Source of the DNA: Thiotrichaceae bacterium
GTDB lineage: Bacteria; Pseudomonadota; Gammaproteobacteria; Thiotrichales; Thiotrichaceae
Direction of reading: 5' to 3'
Length of the DNA stretch: 6,990 nt
Assembly: GCA_027024625.1 (NCBI GenBank)
Contig: JALVRY010000071.1
Location: forward strand, 1-6,990
Shown here: positions 6,243 through 6,990 of the stretch, piece after piece
Layout of the letters: every line of letters begins with the position of its first letter
Position numbering within the stretch: position 1 is the stretch's first letter
The notes under the pieces: model-generated
The model's input: only the letters and a program-made list of their open reading frames with translations
What the model was told of the DNA's origin: nothing
The model's database searches: none
Made by a program: the position numbers and the translations under genes

Positions 6243-6932
6243 ATGGTAAATAAAAGTAATTGGCTGGTAAAACAAACCGTAGAAGAGGTCGCTTCGCAAG
6301 CTTGTGATTTTATTGTCAAAGCGGCACAAGAAGCGATACAAGAACGAGGCGTTTTTAAGATTGTTTTATTTGGTGGTAGAACGCCAGAACACATTCATTC
6401 TTTATTAGTAAAAGAACCTTGTGATTGGCAGAACTGGCATTTTTATTTAGGTGATGAGCGTTGTTTGCCCGTTGATGATAGCGAGCGAAATAGCCAGATG
6501 ATTCAGAATACATTGTTGGATAAAATTGATGCACCAGAGGGAAATATTCATTTTATTCCTTCAGAATTGGGGGCGGAGGAAGCAGCCAAAGCCTATGATG
6601 CTATAGTTAAGACTGCAATGCCATTTGATGTGGTGCTATTGGGCATGGGTGAAGATGGTCATACTGCAAGCTTATTTCCAAATCATAAGCACCCATTAGA
6701 TGAGCGGGTACATGCTATTTTTGAGTCGCCTAAGCCGCCTTCAGATCGAGTGAGTTTGAGTGTGCATACATTAAGCCAAAATAGGACTCTATTGACGATA
6801 GTAACAGGCCAAGGAAAATATAATGCTGTGCAGCAATGGCGTAATGGTGTGAGTTTACCTGTATCTAAAATAACATCATTAGGTAAATCTTTCGTTATTT
6901 TAGATAACGCTGCATGGTCAGGAGAGGAATAA
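6243..6932 (+). CDS. pgl: 6-phosphogluconolactonase, DevB type
   Basis: This enzyme hydrolyses 6-phosphogluconolactone, the zwf product, to 6-phosphogluconate, the gnd substrate, preventing accumulation of the reactive lactone. The 229-residue length fits the short DevB/NagB-like family rather than the unrelated beta-propeller YbhE/Pgl of E. coli. Visible motifs are VLFGGRTPE (41-49; many relatives have SGGSTP), HFYLGDERCLPVDDSERNS (66-84, the phosphate/metal-side loop) and LLGMGEDGHTASLFP (132-146). The last contains the GxGxDGHxASLFP hallmark shared with glucosamine-6-phosphate deaminases. The later RVSLS and GQGKYNAV segments match family strands. The ribosome binding site AAGGA (6233-6237) lies in the end of zwf, five bases before the ATG, favouring coupled translation. 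It is apparently the last gene of the operon, as a hairpin follows. Alternative identity as NagB is unlikely given length and context. Confidence 0.95.
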   Translation: MVNKSNWLVKQTVEEVASQACDFIVKAAQEAIQERGVFKIVLFGGRTPEHIHSLLVKEPCDWQNWHFYLGDERCLPVDDSERNSQMIQNTLLDKIDAPEGNIHFIPSELGAEEAAKAYDAIVKTAMPFDVVLLGMGEDGHTASLFPNHKHPLDERVHAIFESPKPPSDRVSLSVHTLSQNRTLLTIVTGQGKYNAVQQWRNGVSLPVSKITSLGKSFVILDNAAWSGEE

Positions 6933-6944
6933 AACCTCTTTAAT

Positions 6945-6976
6945 TTAAATCTGAATTAGTGCGAATTCAGGTTTAA
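6945..6976 (+). terminator. hairpin after pgl, candidate operon terminator
   Basis: TTAAATCTGAATT (6945-6957) pairs with AATTCAGGTTTAA (6964-6976) over 13 positions with one G-U wobble and a 6-base loop, 12 bases after the pgl stop. The stem is AT-rich and only a poor T tract follows (CTATTGT), so it is not a textbook intrinsic terminator. Because the pairing is nearly symmetrical it could serve transcripts from both sides. The window ends 14 bases later, so the downstream neighbour is unknown. Confidence 0.45.
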
Positions 6977-6990
6977 CTATTGTACTGAAT

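Noticed and set aside
1..6990. CRISPR array, tRNA, rRNA, toxin-antitoxin pair or phage defence genes
   Set aside because: No spaced repeats, no cloverleaf or rRNA-like segments and no paired small toxin/antitoxin-like frames were seen; all large frames are metabolic or repair enzymes.

Overview
The window is AT-rich DNA of ordinary bacterial type. The encoded MsrA, PiuC/YbiX-type hydroxylase and glucose-6-phosphate dehydrogenase look like those of Gammaproteobacteria. MsrA in particular shares its N-terminal extension and its cysteine layout with the E. coli enzyme, as far as I can compare from memory. The sequence does not allow a genus to be named with confidence.

Left part (1-2751). A reading frame of unknown function runs in from the left edge (to 320). 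It is followed by a 2-oxoglutarate/Fe(II) dioxygenase of prolyl-4-hydroxylase type (383-1000). A small acidic protein of unknown function lies on the opposite strand (1010-1330), only 9 bases from the end of the dioxygenase gene. It is divergent from a second, unrelated-looking 2-oxoglutarate/Fe(II) dioxygenase of the PiuC/YbiX PKHD type (1453-2127). The stop codon of that gene directly abuts the ATG of msrA, methionine sulfoxide reductase A (2128-2751). The 122-base divergent gap holds a self-complementary AT-rich block that could serve as a -10 region in both directions. It also holds a 19-base interrupted palindrome close to the piuC-like gene.

Middle (2752-3335). About 580 bases carry no convincing intact gene. 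Within them are a short hairpin after msrA, a possible decayed minus-strand reading frame, and a remnant or miniature form of an insertion sequence. The remnant has an IS5/IS1106-like end (GAGACCTTTGCACG) and a perfect 16-base inverted repeat. A sigma-70-like promoter lies ahead of the next operon.

Right part (3336-6990). A tight operon gnd-zwf-pgl encodes the whole oxidative branch of the pentose phosphate pathway: 6-phosphogluconate dehydrogenase, glucose-6-phosphate dehydrogenase and 6-phosphogluconolactonase. The gnd stop and zwf start overlap in TAATG, and zwf and pgl are separated by one base, so translation is probably coupled. A 13-base-pair hairpin follows pgl. The enzymes act in the order zwf, pgl, gnd and yield two NADPH and ribulose 5-phosphate per glucose 6-phosphate. 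The NADPH could indirectly support thioredoxin-dependent MsrA, but nothing in the sequence links the two transcription units.

I see no clear new system. The best candidates for attention are the small unknown protein between two different dioxygenases, the dioxygenase-msrA coupling, and the insertion-sequence relic with possible gene debris beside it.
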